64,000 nucleotides of DNA, taken from contig NC_088650.1 of NCBI RefSeq assembly GCF_964019385.1, forward strand, positions 24,247,211-24,311,210, given 5' to 3'. The translations under genes were made by a program, and so were the position numbers. Numbering within the stretch: position 1 is the first letter of the stretch; each line of letters begins with the position of its first letter. Positions 1 through 13,638 of the stretch are shown piece after piece. The DNA is from Sycon ciliatum. Lineage: Eukaryota; Porifera; Calcarea; Leucosolenida; Sycettidae. The notes below the pieces were generated by a model. The model was not told the DNA's origin. It was given only the letters and a program-made list of their open reading frames with translations, and made no database searches.

Positions 1-325
1 GGCCAAGAGAGAGCGGAAGCCAATTAGCTTTTACGCGGAACGTCGTTGAGCAATCCAGCTTATGCAATAAATCAAGACGGCCAGGCATTTCTCCCAGCAT
101 GGCCCACATTGTAAATAGGATTCGACGCATGACCACTCGAATAAGCCCCGGTTTATCTCAGAAACGCTATGTGACCAAAGAAGAATGGCTGGTTCAACTT
201 CAATAATAGAAAAGGCGAAATACAATGCATGCAAAAGGAAAATATGCCAAAATGGGATCAGGAGCACAGAGAAAGTAAATTTCGTGGAGTCGTATTACAG
301 GGAGGATTCGTTTCACACACGAGTA
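1..325. other. 3' flank / 3' UTR of unit B
   Basis: This region lies downstream of the receptor stop codon on the minus strand. I see no AATAAA or ATTAAA on the minus strand here, so the polyadenylation site is probably outside the window. The open frames here are short and have no recognisable features. Confidence 0.6.
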
Positions 326-1988
326 TTACAGTGCTGAGTTCTCTTCATCTTCAGTTTCGGGTGTCAGCGGAGGTGCTGGTGTGAAGCGATCGTCGTCCGT
401 ATCTTCGTACTCTTCATTGCGCATGGGTCTGGATGCTTGTGTTGTGCTGTAGGCGGATACAGTGCTACGTACGCTGGACTCACGAGTGACCAAGCCTCCT
501 ATAGGCGCAACGTGGTCCGCTCCTCGCTGCTGCAGACTCGAGCCACTGCTTCTGGCTACGGTGCCACGATGCATTGGACCAGGCGTGTGTGGTGCTGGCG
601 AGGTGGTGCTGCGAACACTTGACTCACGCGTGACGGTGGCGGCACGCGGAGGCACCGCGTCGACCGAGATGGCGTCATCCTTCAGCTTGGCCGCCGCAGC
701 CCGTTGGTCCTCTTCATTGAGGTTGCCATCGGGAGGAGTGTGCTGACCCGGCAAAGCCACTCTCAGTGGTTGTGGATTGGCTGTTGTGTAGACGTTGTCC
801 TCATCCAACCTGCTGAGTCGCTTGTTTGCTGGCGTGTCCTCCACATCCGGTTCATTCAAAGGTACATTCACATAAACTGTGCTGTTGGTCACGGAGTCGC
901 TGAGAGAGTTTGTTGAAATAGCTGCTTGCTTACGCAGTTTCTTCTCCTTTTTCGCCTCTTTCTTGTCTTGCTTTTCAAGCGTTTTGTCTTTCATCATGCG
1001 CTCCCTGCGTTTAGCAGCAGCCCTCTCGCCATACGTCATCTTCTTGGGCTCGGCGGCACCTTCCAGTGAAGATCGTCTGGGTTGCGCCATTGCCATGGCA
1101 GGAGCCAGCGATGATCTCCTTGGTTCATCAGCAAGAGATGATCGTCTTTGCTCGTTACCAAGAGAAGATCGCCTTGGCTCAAGATTTTCAGGCGTGAAAG
1201 AGCGGCCGTCTGCGCTATCAAAAGAGTCGTTTTTGACGACAGTCATCTGAAAGGCCGGTTGTGGCTTCTTCTTGCCACCCTCCATTGCCTTCCGTTCTCG
1301 CATCATCTTGGCCTTCTGACCAGGGGTCATTTTCACTGGTGGTAGGTCCCATGCACTTGTTGAGCTGGAGTCTTCGTCTAGAGAGCCTCCGCGTGAATCC
1401 AACGTAGATCTCTTGGAGTTCAGAGTGCTAATGCCACCGCTTGGAGTGAGGGATGGCCTGGGCCCACTAGAGCTGCTGAACTCCTGCGACGCGGATGACG
1501 TGCGTCGAAACACGTTGAGAAACGTGTACGCCGTACTGCGACGACGGCGGCCATCGTAGCTGCCGTCCATTTTGGCAGCAGCCGATCGGCTCTGCGAGTT
1601 ACTACTGGCTGCACTCTTTGATTGCGTGTCGGAGGAGAAGAACTTTGTGCTGATCATGTTCTTCACAACACGGTTAGAAGCAAACTGGAACAGGAAGATG
1701 AAGAAGCCCTGGAAGGCGACGAGAATTGTGAATATCCATTGCGGAGCCGGGTGTGTGTTCTCCAGCACCAGCAGACCTGAGATCCAGGTGACGCCGAGCA
1801 CCACGCTCAGGCTGATACTGATGCGGATACGCTGTCGACGCACCTTCTTCTCGTTTTTGTTCGTAGTCGGCTGCTTCCTAGAGAGTACGAGTGTGACCTT
1901 CACCAGAATGGCGATGTTCAGGATCATTGTTAGTATCATTGGAGCTACAAGACTGATGAAGAACGAAATGCCATAATCAATGCGACAG
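326..1988 (-). CDS. Terminal exon: TM5-TM7 and long cytoplasmic tail
   Basis: Acceptor TTTCTGCAG lies just above 1988 (phase 2). The exon opens with the extracellular-loop-2 cysteine (FCRIDYG after splicing), then TM5 (SFFISLVAPMILTMILNI), a basic loop 3, TM6 (SISLSVVLGVTWISGLLVL) and TM7 (WIFTILVAFQGFFIFLFQF), all matching adhesion-GPCR positions. It continues without an intron into a tail of about 440 residues rich in Ser, Arg and Lys. Tail features: four RRSSL motifs (1064-1174), two identical VTRESSVRST blocks (605-634 and 461-490), a strongly basic Lys/Arg segment between about 900 and 1040, and a C-terminus NSAL fitting a class I PDZ ligand. The length and content suggest a scaffold-binding, kinase-regulated tail. 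The stop is at 326-328. Confidence 0.95.
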
Positions 1989-4900
1989 CTGCAGAAATAC
2001 AAAGACAAGAATTGAAAACACATACAGTCCATTTTAAAACTATAGACGCGTACCTAGGCAAAAACCGGTATGCCAGCATCTATACCACATAAAATCTGTG
2101 ATCACTTTGTGCATAAATTTTTCCAAATTGGGTGTCTGTTGTCCAATCGTTTAGAAGCTATATGAGAGTAATTGTGGAGCGGACCTGAGCAATATTCCGA
2201 ATACTATTCTCAAAAAGTTCCAGCTAAATTTGAAATATTTCAAAAACACTGCACGTCTATAGTTTTGAAATGGACTGTAGCAGTATTCCTTTGTTTGAGG
2301 GAATGATAAGGGGAAAGGTCAGAAGAAAAGGTACGCTTTCCAACGGCCAAAGAGAGTTGGAAAGCTTGTGTCTTTGTGGGTAACCTGAACATTTGGGCTC
2401 ATGCAAAATCGCACCGATTTTGGGATTTCCCCACAACTTTTTGCGTCCACAAAAATGTTGTGCTGGACCGCATTCCTGTCACTTCGCAGTGGCTTTTCGT
2501 TGGTGCAGTTTGTATCCCATCCTCCCACCCCTGGCTTCTGGGTGTGTGTTTATCGATATATTATTATCGTATTGGTTTTTCTTATTGGCCATGTGGCTGT
2601 TGCAGTTACGACTGCTTTTCTTTTTTAGTTAAAAAACGTAGGGGTGGTGTGTGCGTCGTGGGCCATTGTATGGTTACATACAGCTTCAGATTGTATGGCT
2701 AGTGACAGGGGGGTTGAGTCTGCAGGGGAAGAATACAGTGATTGAACTGAAGCTGGATGATGACCGTGTGGTGAGTGTGTGGGGGTTTCGAGATGCCGTC
2801 CTGGGGCAGGGATGTCGGTCCTTTAGCTTGGACGGGTGTTGTTACATTCATTGTAACATTTTGTCGTTTTCTGTGTGTTTTGCTGTGCAACTACAGTAGC
2901 AGCAGTGTCTTGTGCTAATTTTCCTTATGATATCAGGCCCTATGCGTACAATTATTCAAAAAAGAAAAAAAGAAAAAATATCAGGAAGGAGATATAATAA
3001 TATCAATAATAAAGCCATTGCCGAGCCACCGTTCTCACAGCAGAGACTTCTGTGTGTGTTATTGTTGTGAAGTGGACCACAAAGACAAATCGGTGTTGCT
3101 TCTAGAAGTGGAACTAAGGGCTTTCACAATAGGCCAGTGATACAGAAAGAGACACGTTGAATTTTCGGATAATTGACATGAAAGCAAGGGCCCACATGCA
3201 TTCAATTCCTTGCTCGATTCCCGGAGTAAAGTAAGTTCACGACATCAGTGTTCTATCCATGAAAAATTTTTACAGGCAGGGGAAACAAACAGCTAGCCCA
3301 TTTTTTCATTCTGAAACTTTGCCGCGACACACAAAATTCAATACAGTGGCCCAGCACACACCCGGAGAGAAGGGGGGGGGGGGGGGGTGGCTGGGGCTGC
3401 ACCCCTGTGACATTATTGTATGACATTTTGATAGTGATAAAGACCAATCTGAAACTCATCCAGAGTGTTGAGCGCTGACACTGATACGTAGATGCCCAGG
3501 CTCCACATTACTCTTAGAAATCATATACAGTGGAACCTGTCTGAGACGACTGCTCAAGGGACCTTCAAAATATGGTCTCTGTCTCCAGGTGGTCTCCTTA
3601 TCCAGGGTCAATTGACTGGAGAAAGCATCCGCTGGTCCTGGTTCCAGTGATCTTTTAGGACAGGTGGTCGCCTTATCCGAGTGGTCGCCTTGACAGGTTT
3701 TACTGTGCGTAAATAGCGAGTGTCTGCTACTCATGAAGATACAAGGACCTGTGCCCCGAAGCATTATTATGCAGCTAAAGGTAGTGGGTCCGCAACACAA
3801 GTGAAAAGATGCCTGCTAAGAGCTGCCGTTGAACTCACAATTGCTGATTGCCGTATGCTCCCCAGTCTGCTGCAGCGGTCACTATCACAATCACTAGGGG
3901 AATACCTGAAAAAGAAACGAACAGATTCAGACAAAGAACAAGGACGGTTTTCAGTTTCTAATTCCTTACATTGTACACGTATGTCGATCTGCTACTAGAA
4001 CACAGCCAGCATAATTATCATAATTGTAATGTCAATTGCATATTACGTGTATTAGGAGCTTCACCGTGTTGGCATCAATGCAATGTAGATATACACAGCA
4101 TGTATAGCTTTCGCATAAGCCGAAGCGACAACAGCCAAACAGGATATTGATGGCGATATAAAACGCGTGCCGAAAATAGAATACAAATAGAACGTAGCTC
4201 CATAGCCAGAGCATATTTGCTGGCACGTACATATGCATCATCACACAGCGACCAGGAGCATAAAACTTGGACATCGGTAGGGCACGGCATCATGAGAGTG
4301 TTGGTGATTTTGAACAGCGCAGAAGTTACTTACCATGTGCAAAGATGATTGACTTGAGCAACAGGTTGCTGACTTTGCTGTCGAAGATCTTGATCAGGCC
4401 GGCGTAGAGGTTGTAAGCCTCGACAGCCATCCAGAAGAACGAGCACAGCATGAAGTAGTGAAGGAGCAGTGCAATGGCACGGCATGCGTCTGCATTCTCC
4501 GTCTTGTCAATGCCCAAGAGGAAGATGAGCAGGACAGCCACCAGAGATATTGACAGACCGACGATGATGTTCGATTGCTTGTTGTTACGGATCTCCCTGC
4601 ACAGTGCCAGAGTGATTGAGCATAGTGAATTTTGGATGTCAGCTACTACTACTACAGTCAACTTCGCTTATATCGACACTCAGCGGGGCATCAGAAAAGT
4701 GTCCTTATTCGCGAAGTGTCGTTATACCCGAAGTCGCATTCTATGTATTACAGTTGGATGGGACTTTGCTCTGGGCATGGAAATTCTGTCGTTATTCGCG
4801 AATTGTCGTTATATCCGCAGTCGTTATTAGCGAAGTTGACTGTATCGTATTTGATGTCAGCTACTACTATCGTATTTGCACAGTTCACGGTATGCATGAG

Positions 4901-5151
4901 TAGTAGATACAAGTGTGTGTGTATAGTATACAATCATAATATCCACCAGAAATCAGGACAAAACACAGGCTAACAGCGGTCTGGTGCCACGAGCAAAGAA
5001 CTCTTCACAAAAAAATATGCGCAATGTCCATGGCTACAGCATTACTTGAACCTTCAGTCATAGCTACCAATAAACACAACCTCAAGTGACACCCAGCGCA
5101 CGTATGCACGCGCAGGCAAACACACACACGCACATACGCTCGCACACGCAA

Positions 5152-5204
<53 letters not shown>

Positions 5205-8200
5205 TACTACTCACACGCACACAGCACAGCACAGCACAGACACAAACTACTTACTTCTTCAGCAAAAAGAGAACAATGGTCAGCACTAGTCCAGCAATAG
5301 ACAGGCTTGCACCGATTGTCGTAAACAACTCCAATGCCTACATGACCAGTGCAGATGACACAACACACGAATCACGGGGAAAGTAGCAGACATCAACACA
5401 ACAGATTTGAAAACGTTACCTGGGTTGCAAAACGGTGCACGTAAAACTCAATATCCACCTGCAGTACGTCAACCTTAGCATGCCCTCCTCGATAAGATCA
5501 GGCTTCAAACAAACACAAGTGTGCTTCGCTGCTTGGATGACGACTATACCATAGTTTAGTGATAGAGTATTGCTGGCCATAGGCGCGGGACCCTGGTTCG
5601 AATTCTGGTGGCGAGAGTCATTTTTTTCTTCTTCACACTTTCTCGTTTGCAACTTTCCCTCAAACTAATGAGTGTGTTTCTTTACTTGTGTTTGTCCCTT
5701 GTCTCCCAGTACATGCTAGGAAAATATTAATGTCCCATTTCTGAAATGCTGGGCCAAAATCTGCTCCATTCAAATTAGCCAGCACTCACACAGTAGCACA
5801 GGGAGTGCTGCATCGATACTGGCTCCTGAAACATGGCCAAATACCTTGAGATACACCGACATTACAAGATTGATCATATCATATGAGAAGAAGAAAATGC
5901 CCAACAAGTTTAATATTCAGCGTCGTGAGCAGCCCCAGGAGGATTCAACCTACCTCGTTGGGTTCTGCTCCCGGCGCAAACAGCAGAGCAAAGTTGGTCA
6001 AATGAGTGCACTGACATGTGACGTGTGTTTCAGTGCTACCCATTACTGTGCATCCTTCTTGACTCCAGCCACCTCTACCACCTGCAGGGGCATGGACAAG
6101 GAGAGGAACTACATGCTAAAATATGGCCATGAAATTTTGAAATGTAGGTAGCATTGTTCAAGCTTGCCACAGGCCCATAAGATGCAACTCCGACAAACAT
6201 AATTATTGTGCAAGTTACTGCAGTATGGACATGACAGGGGAGCAGCCCGTGAGAGACAGAGACAGAAGGGAGATGACTGTACAACCCTCCCCCCCCCCCC
6301 CCCACACACAATTTGTAGGGCTTCCAGATTGTCTGAGTTAGGCCTGGAAACCAGTTGGGCATTTGCCATTGCATGACCAGTTTACGTGACCACGAGTCTG
6401 GGAATATCTCTACATCCTGCCCCGGACATGTGCCTGGATTTCTTAAAAGGACAAAAGAGCACTGTCCGCAGCCTGAGAGGTGCCAAAGGACTTGTCAATT
6501 GTTATCCTCAGCAGATGATGTAGTACTGAATACAATTTCAGCAGAATGACAGCAGAGTTGTCTCAATTGTTTATCATTAGCAAGTATCAGATCATGTCCC
6601 ATCGATACAGTGATTGACTGTTTGTTTGAAGTTTTATTTTACATCGCAAACCAAACGGGTCGTGATGCCAAATATTATGATGGCGATAGAATACAAAGCG
6701 TGGCTCGATAGTGGCTGCCCTAATTGAACATGGGGTAAGTATTAAACACCTCTACAGCAGACCTCTTGCTAACTAATGGTGCCAATCGCTGCTTACATCC
6801 AATCACAAATGCACTGTTATGATGCCTATTTCTGCAGTGCTAGAAAACACAATCACACTCGGCTCCTATCATTACAGCAGTGCACATGGCACTCGTCATT
6901 CCTTTCGCCACCCCCCCCCCCCCTCCCATGGTGCTTGCTGTGTACGCCGATACCGAAACCCTTGGTCGGAGGAGTCCACCGCACCTCGCCAGCGCAGCTC
7001 ATGTAGCGCCTACACACCCATTGTTCTTTTTTTTGTTTTGCCTTTGTTTTGTTTCCCCTACTTTCGTAGGTATGTGCACTGTGACAAAAAAATAGAACAC
7101 TCCCGATTACACTGCTCGTGCATTATACATGAACACCGCGGCTGGATTGGTGCACTTACTGTTGCGCTGGTAGTCCCAGAATGCGCACACCTGGTCCTGC
7201 GTCTGTACACCGTGCACATAGACAAAGAGAGCAAATTCTGAATGGCCGCCATTCCCGGAGTGAAAACGCAGTCATAGCGTAGTAGAACATGGCAACAAAA
7301 AACCCTGTGAATATTCTAACAACCTGTGTTTGTCAACATATTCCATCTTGCCACAACATTCTAAAATACCAGTGCTAGATCGCTGGTGGTCACATGCAGG
7401 CATCCAGGATTTAGCTCTTATTTTATTGGTAAGCAGAAACCCTGCAAATAGGAGCCCTCGACATTTTTCTGATTTCTTCTCCAGTGTATGATTTATTGCA
7501 TTTTAATCCATTGTGTTAATTAGCCCTCGACTGGGTGTAAGAAAAGTGTTTTTACTCTCCGTTATCTACATTCTTGAGATTGAACGCATGCAGTGGGATG
7601 GTTACCATTTTGAAGTAAGCCAATATAATTATTGTGTTGCTATTGTGAGTTGTCGCTCACATGGTTTGATGTATTCACTTTCTGTTCTGAGTTTTTGGGT
7701 GTTCTGGGCTCAACAGATATGAGACAGGGGACTTGAATCACTTGCAAGAGTGCTAGTGAGTACATGTGCTGTGGATGTGTTTTCTTCAATCCAGTCACAC
7801 ATCCACCCTGTACTGGAATTGCACATCACCACTCTCTACGTAGTAATCTCTACAAAATGTCGGTTTCTGATGATCGCTTAGTGTGTGAAACTCGGAGTTC
7901 AAGCACTTTTTCATCCTCTTATTATTGTTAGTAATTTGTACGTATATAGTTATCAATGCAATGGCTTACATCACCCGAGACGGGCTGCAGTGAGATCTGG
8001 ATTGGCTCGGGAAGTAGTCGCTGTCCACCAGGCAACGTTTCTACATCCGGTGACGTGTCGCGCTCAATTGAAATGCTAATAACCAAACTGTTTGGGCTGA
8101 CGATCTCCCGTGTGGCTGCAGCGTCCTCAGTTTCTGCATCACCTGTTCCGGCTGTTTCTCTTATTTCCGTGAAGAAAAGTGTAGCAGTGAAGACGATGAA

Positions 8201-11200
8201 GTGAATTCGCCGCCTGCAATCTGGATTGGTTGGGTCTGCAGTGCCGTTGGGCAGCGTACATGTAGCCGCAGCTACAACGCTGTCGGGCAAGAATGCCGAC
8301 ACAGGCGCCACGGCTTGCTGGTCATTCAGCTGGTTGCCCGAGCCAATGGCTACGTCGGATGGGTTCAACATTGATGGAACAACGGGGTTATCGCCCTGAC
8401 CTGGCACCAACGAGAATGTGGTGCTGAATACTTCCCGTCCAAAGTCGATGATCGTGGACGACACCGTTGGTGATGTGAGGACTTCATACACAGCCGTAGC
8501 GGTCTCGTTGTCATCACTCTGGGGATCAAGAGGCACAGCCACCTGCCGGGTCTGCATGATAATGGGTTTCTGTGCATTGGTGGCCACCAGGATTTGCACA
8601 ATTCTAACAACAGATAAGAAAAGCAATGGTACAATCATCATGATCATAATCCATTTTCAGATAAAATGAGCAGGGACAGAGGTCAAACACTGATTGGGAA
8701 GAATTGTCCTTCTAGTCAACCCAGGTGTCACTCTAGGGCTAGTAGACTCCGCATAATAATCCCGGCCTCAGTGACCTAGTGAGGACCTGAGCTTGCAGCT
8801 CTCTTGCTTCGTGTATTTGTATGTCCTGCCGTGTGTACCGGTGGCTACAGTGAGGTGCATGGTGCCTATATACAGCACATACAGTGTATCCTATATGCAG
8901 CACATACAGTGTATCATGTATGCAGTACATACAGTGTATCATGTATGCAGCACATACAGTGTATCCTATATACAGCACATACAGTGTATCCTATATACAG
9001 CACATACAGTGTATCCTATATACAGCAGATACAGTGTATCATGTATGCAGTACATACAGTGTATCATGTATGCAGTACATACAGTGTATCATGTATGCAG
9101 CACATACAGTGTATCATGTATGCAGCACATACAGTGTATCATGTATGCAGCACATACAGGGTATCCTATATGCAGCAGATACAGTGTATCCTATATACAG
9201 CACATACAGGGTATCCTGTATACATGTAGAGCACATACAGTGTATCCTGTATATAGCACATACTGTAAAAGCCATATATATAACGAAGAGCTAACTCTAA
9301 TGAATTAATGAGGAGAAATCTGACGTTAAAATAGAAAACGTTAGACAGAAATTTATACATATTGTTGCTATTGAGCGTTGAGAATGAGTGAGAATCGTTA
9401 CCTTTGATACACGTAAACTGGTCAATTTTAGGGAATTGTTATATAATTTTATGCGCCTCGTTAGAATAATGGCTCTTACAGTACAGTGTATTCTGTATCA
9501 AAAAAGACATGGTTTACAGAATTGAAGAACACGATTTGCACACATGAACACACTGTCGTCGTATGTGTTAGGCTCTATGTGATGTGTGGATGTGTACCCA
9601 CAGTAGATGCAAGCCTGGTATAGCCACTCACTCTGCACTGGTGTTTAGCGCTATCTGTGCTTCGAATAGAACAGCTGACGGGGAGGCCAGGACATTACTC
9701 ACAACCTGCAAGACACCTGTCGTGATCTGCAGCAACATAGCACAAGACACAGGCGCTGTGGGAGCTGACAGGCTGTTGCAGTGAGTAATACACCTCTACA
9801 TGAAATCATTGAAAAGCGTCACTAACAGTCTCCAGGGTTCTAGCCAGGTCAAAATAGTAGGGGGGGGGGGCATGGGAAACATATACCCTGTATCTCATTT
9901 TCCAATTTCCAAATATTGTCTCGCCACGCTAAATGGGCTGAATCCCCAACTTCGCCCCAGACAAATGTGCCTTTATGAACAATCTATAAGTAGTGACTTT
10001 CGGCTGCATTTTCGTTGAATTGCATGAAAAACACGAAAAGCGGAAAATGAGTAGGGGGTGTCGCGAACGTCGCCATGAACTACATGTACAAGAGTTCGGA
10101 ATAACAATAATTTATATTTTCATTACATGACGATGATTTAGTACTCTTTTGCTTGCTTACACTGTGGCTGATTCCACGCTTGGGTTAGCCGAAGTCTAGT
10201 TCCCCATCGTCCTGTCTAGTGATTTCGTTTCACTTCGAAGTAGCTTCAAAGGAATTCTTCGTTTCTCTATTCTTTGCATTTTGTTCACAAACAAATTCTT
10301 CGTTATGTTTCGTCCCGTGAGTAGTTTCGCGCTCTTGATTTGTTTTGCTCACGTGTGACTTTCCTTTCCTTTCTTTTCGTGATGCATGACCATAATGTCG
10401 TATTGCTATGATGTTTATGTGTACGTGACCACGTGATTGCGTGTTCACTAACTACAGACAGTAGGCTAGTGCACTTTAGCGATTCGCCCTCCTTGCTGTT
10501 CACTTCTTCCATTTCTGTTTTGTCGATGCAGTAGTTCCTTTTTTTTCATCATGCCACGTCTATGAAAGTCGTGGTCGCCATTTTTTATGCATGATCTCTG
10601 TGCGCAGCTGCCTGTGGATGCAGCTGCCTTTTTCCGTTGAATTTTGGATCTTCTTTGAGAAAGAAACAAAGAAACAAACTTTCCACATGAAGAAACGTTG
10701 AAAGTCTTTCATGGTCGTTGAGTCGCGATTTTTATGATGTCGCGAGTCACGACAGGGGGCATTCCATGACATGTTGATTTAGCTGATACTGTTGATAGCG
10801 ATCTTATAACAAATAATTATATATTCTATTTATCTACCGTTTATTCTTATTATCTTAGCAAGGGCACTGCATTTTTAAATCTGGAAAATGACGATCCTAT
10901 GTCTTGTTACTTTCAAAAACAAGTAAACGTTTGTCCCAGAAGCAAGATACACATGTACAACCCCGCCGAAACGCCTAGTGCATAGTTCTCGTGATCTTAC
11001 TGCATTGGTCTCGTCTCTCAGACCTTCCTCATCGTCAACCGGGTCGCTAATGATGCTGACTTCGATGATCGAGAGGACATTTGTCACGACTCCCACATCG
11101 GTGGGCTCCAGCATGGATGACACACTGGTCAAAAATTCCAGGTCGGCAGTCGTATCAACAGCAGCTTGCACGGTGTTAATTTCAACCTGGGAACAGAGGG

Positions 11201-12950
11201 AACAAAGACAACGCCAGAGTTGCACTATCAAGTCAAGGATACATACCATTAGTGATTTTGCGGCCCTTCGACCAAGCCCAGAACCTCCAAGCATGTAAGA
11301 TCGGGGCGTAAAGTTCAGAGGTTTGAGTGAACGGAACTAAGGTGAGGGGCCAAGGGCAAGGGCAAAAAATTCACAGAACACCCTTTTAAAACTACTCATC
11401 ATGCGTTAACTGGAAAATGAACCGCATCATTGAAGACTTTCTCACAATCATCCCAGTATCCAGTATGCAGCTACTCTGTTCTTCCATTGAAGCCGTGCCT
11501 ACACAGCAGTTCTAGGGACTACCAGAGACAAATCTATTTCCCGGCCCAGGGTGAGACGGTTTCACTGTTTCTGAGATTTTCTACACTTACATTTTCCAAG
11601 ATGGTCAACTGCTCGGTCAAATCTGCGGAGGAAAAAGAGACATGGATTGGCACAATTCGGCTGGAAGCACACCATTAAACATGTCTCAAGTATTGCTAGA
11701 TTTTGACTACTCTCAGTTGGTTTCGATTGTTGATACAAGTACTCGCACAGTCGAGCTGAGTTTTAAAAGGTATTCTAGACATGATAGACATGGTAGACAA
11801 GTTCAGATTGCCCTTGCTTCCTCGCAAGCAGTCCGTTGAGATGTGAAGTAACCTACAAAACAGGGAGGTTCCAGGCTGTCCAAGAGAGTGCTCAATACCG
11901 AGAGGCAGAGCTAGTTAAGAGGAAAAATGAGTTTTTACTCCGAGTTTCACACACATTATTGTGTGAAGTAGCCTACTTCAGGTATCATTTTTAAACTTTT
12001 GAGTCCCATTTCTCTGTGTAATGGTAAGCTAGTGAACAACACTGTATTCCATTGTGGCAATAACCTGACACTCTGCAAAGAATATTACCGCAACTGCAGG
12101 GTGTAGCTGGTTCCCCTTTTAGTGGGGTGCACGGCCGGATATGTGTAGCATTGCTAGTGCGTGTCATTCATGGTCATTATGTGCAAGCTGAACCTTGGTC
12201 GAATTTTGGGGGGGGGGGGGTGCACGTTCCCCCTGTGCCCCATGCGGGCTACACGCCTGCAGATTACAGGATCACTTACTAAAGGCAGGCAGCACACCGA
12301 TACTGCCTGGTTGAAGCGTGAACTCGGGAGCGAAGAACATAGGCCCATCGGTTTCAACTGTACGCGCAATCTCCTGGGCCATAGCTGAACTTTGGTTGCC
12401 ACGATGAACCATGGCTGTGTTGAATGTTGTGATAATGCTACCTCCCCTGTAGACAGAATGGTCAGCCGTGAATGATGACACAGGTCATAATAAACGAGAT
12501 TCATATTCTACATCCTCCTCCCCTCCTAATCACACATACACACACATGCACATGCACCCCCCCCCCCTCCCAGCACACACGCACACACACACACACACAC
12601 GATTGCTTGTATCCTCTCTCCCACGCACACATGGACCTACATCACTCATACACCCTAAACACTAATACACGCGCACCATGTACCATGCACCATGTACCAT
12701 GTACCATGTACCATGTATACGCCCGTCACAAGAGAAGCACGCAAATCTGCAAATGCACTGAATGTGCGTCAACAGATTTTTCTCTTATAGCAACGATAGC
12801 GGCCAAGATCTGAATGAGACTGAGCAAGACTAGCGCCAGATAACTGCCTAATCCACACAACTAGGACCCGTGGTTGGCTCTGGCCATCCCAGCAAGAAGG
12901 CAGATATGCATGCCTGTTCGATTGGTGAATAAAAATAAAAATACCTACTA

Positions 12951-13000
<50 letters not shown>

Positions 13001-13606
13001 CCCACACACGCCTACACACGCCCTCCCCCCCCCCCCACACACACATCAACACGTACAAGCACACAAAGGCAGGAGGACTATTTTACACCATATTTACACC
13101 ATATTTACACCATATTTACACCATATTTACACCATATTTACACCATATGCATAAAGGATAATGCACTTCACACACAGGGTGGGGAGAAGTTCCAAAAATC
13201 CGCAACATACATAGTATGACACATGTGTGACCATTTTAAGTGTGTGCATACTGCTAGGTACCTCCTCCAGTACGTTGTACAACCTTTTCCAAGCTGGCCC
13301 GCATGCACCCCATACTACTTCGTACTCACCTTTTGTCTCCTTTTGTCACCTTTTGTTCCGTAGTCCTGGGTAGCTACTTGCGCGCCCATATTTGCCATAG
13401 CTACCCAGGCCCTTTATCTTGCCGCCCTCAATTGATATCTCTCTTCCACAATGTAGTCGTTCCGTTTGTCTTTGTCTGAGTCTCTTCGTCTTCCCTCATA
13501 AAAGTCGTTCCCACCTAACCTGTTCCCGTTGTCCCTAATGTCTTGGGAGTACTCGTCCTATTTCGAACTCAACAATACGGATATAATTTTGTATATGTGT
13601 GGTTGT

Positions 13607-13638
<32 letters not shown>

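Noticed and set aside
4032..4293. Hydrophobic minus-strand ORF between the TM2-3 and TM4 exons
   Set aside because: Looks membrane-like but does not match any adhesion-GPCR helix. The TM3 donor joins perfectly in phase to the 67-bp TM4 exon at 3839-3905, leaving no room for it.
8793..9308. Plus-strand ORFs of Tyr/Ser/Cys/Met/Gln repeats
   Set aside because: The 25-bp tandem repeat read in three overlapping frames.
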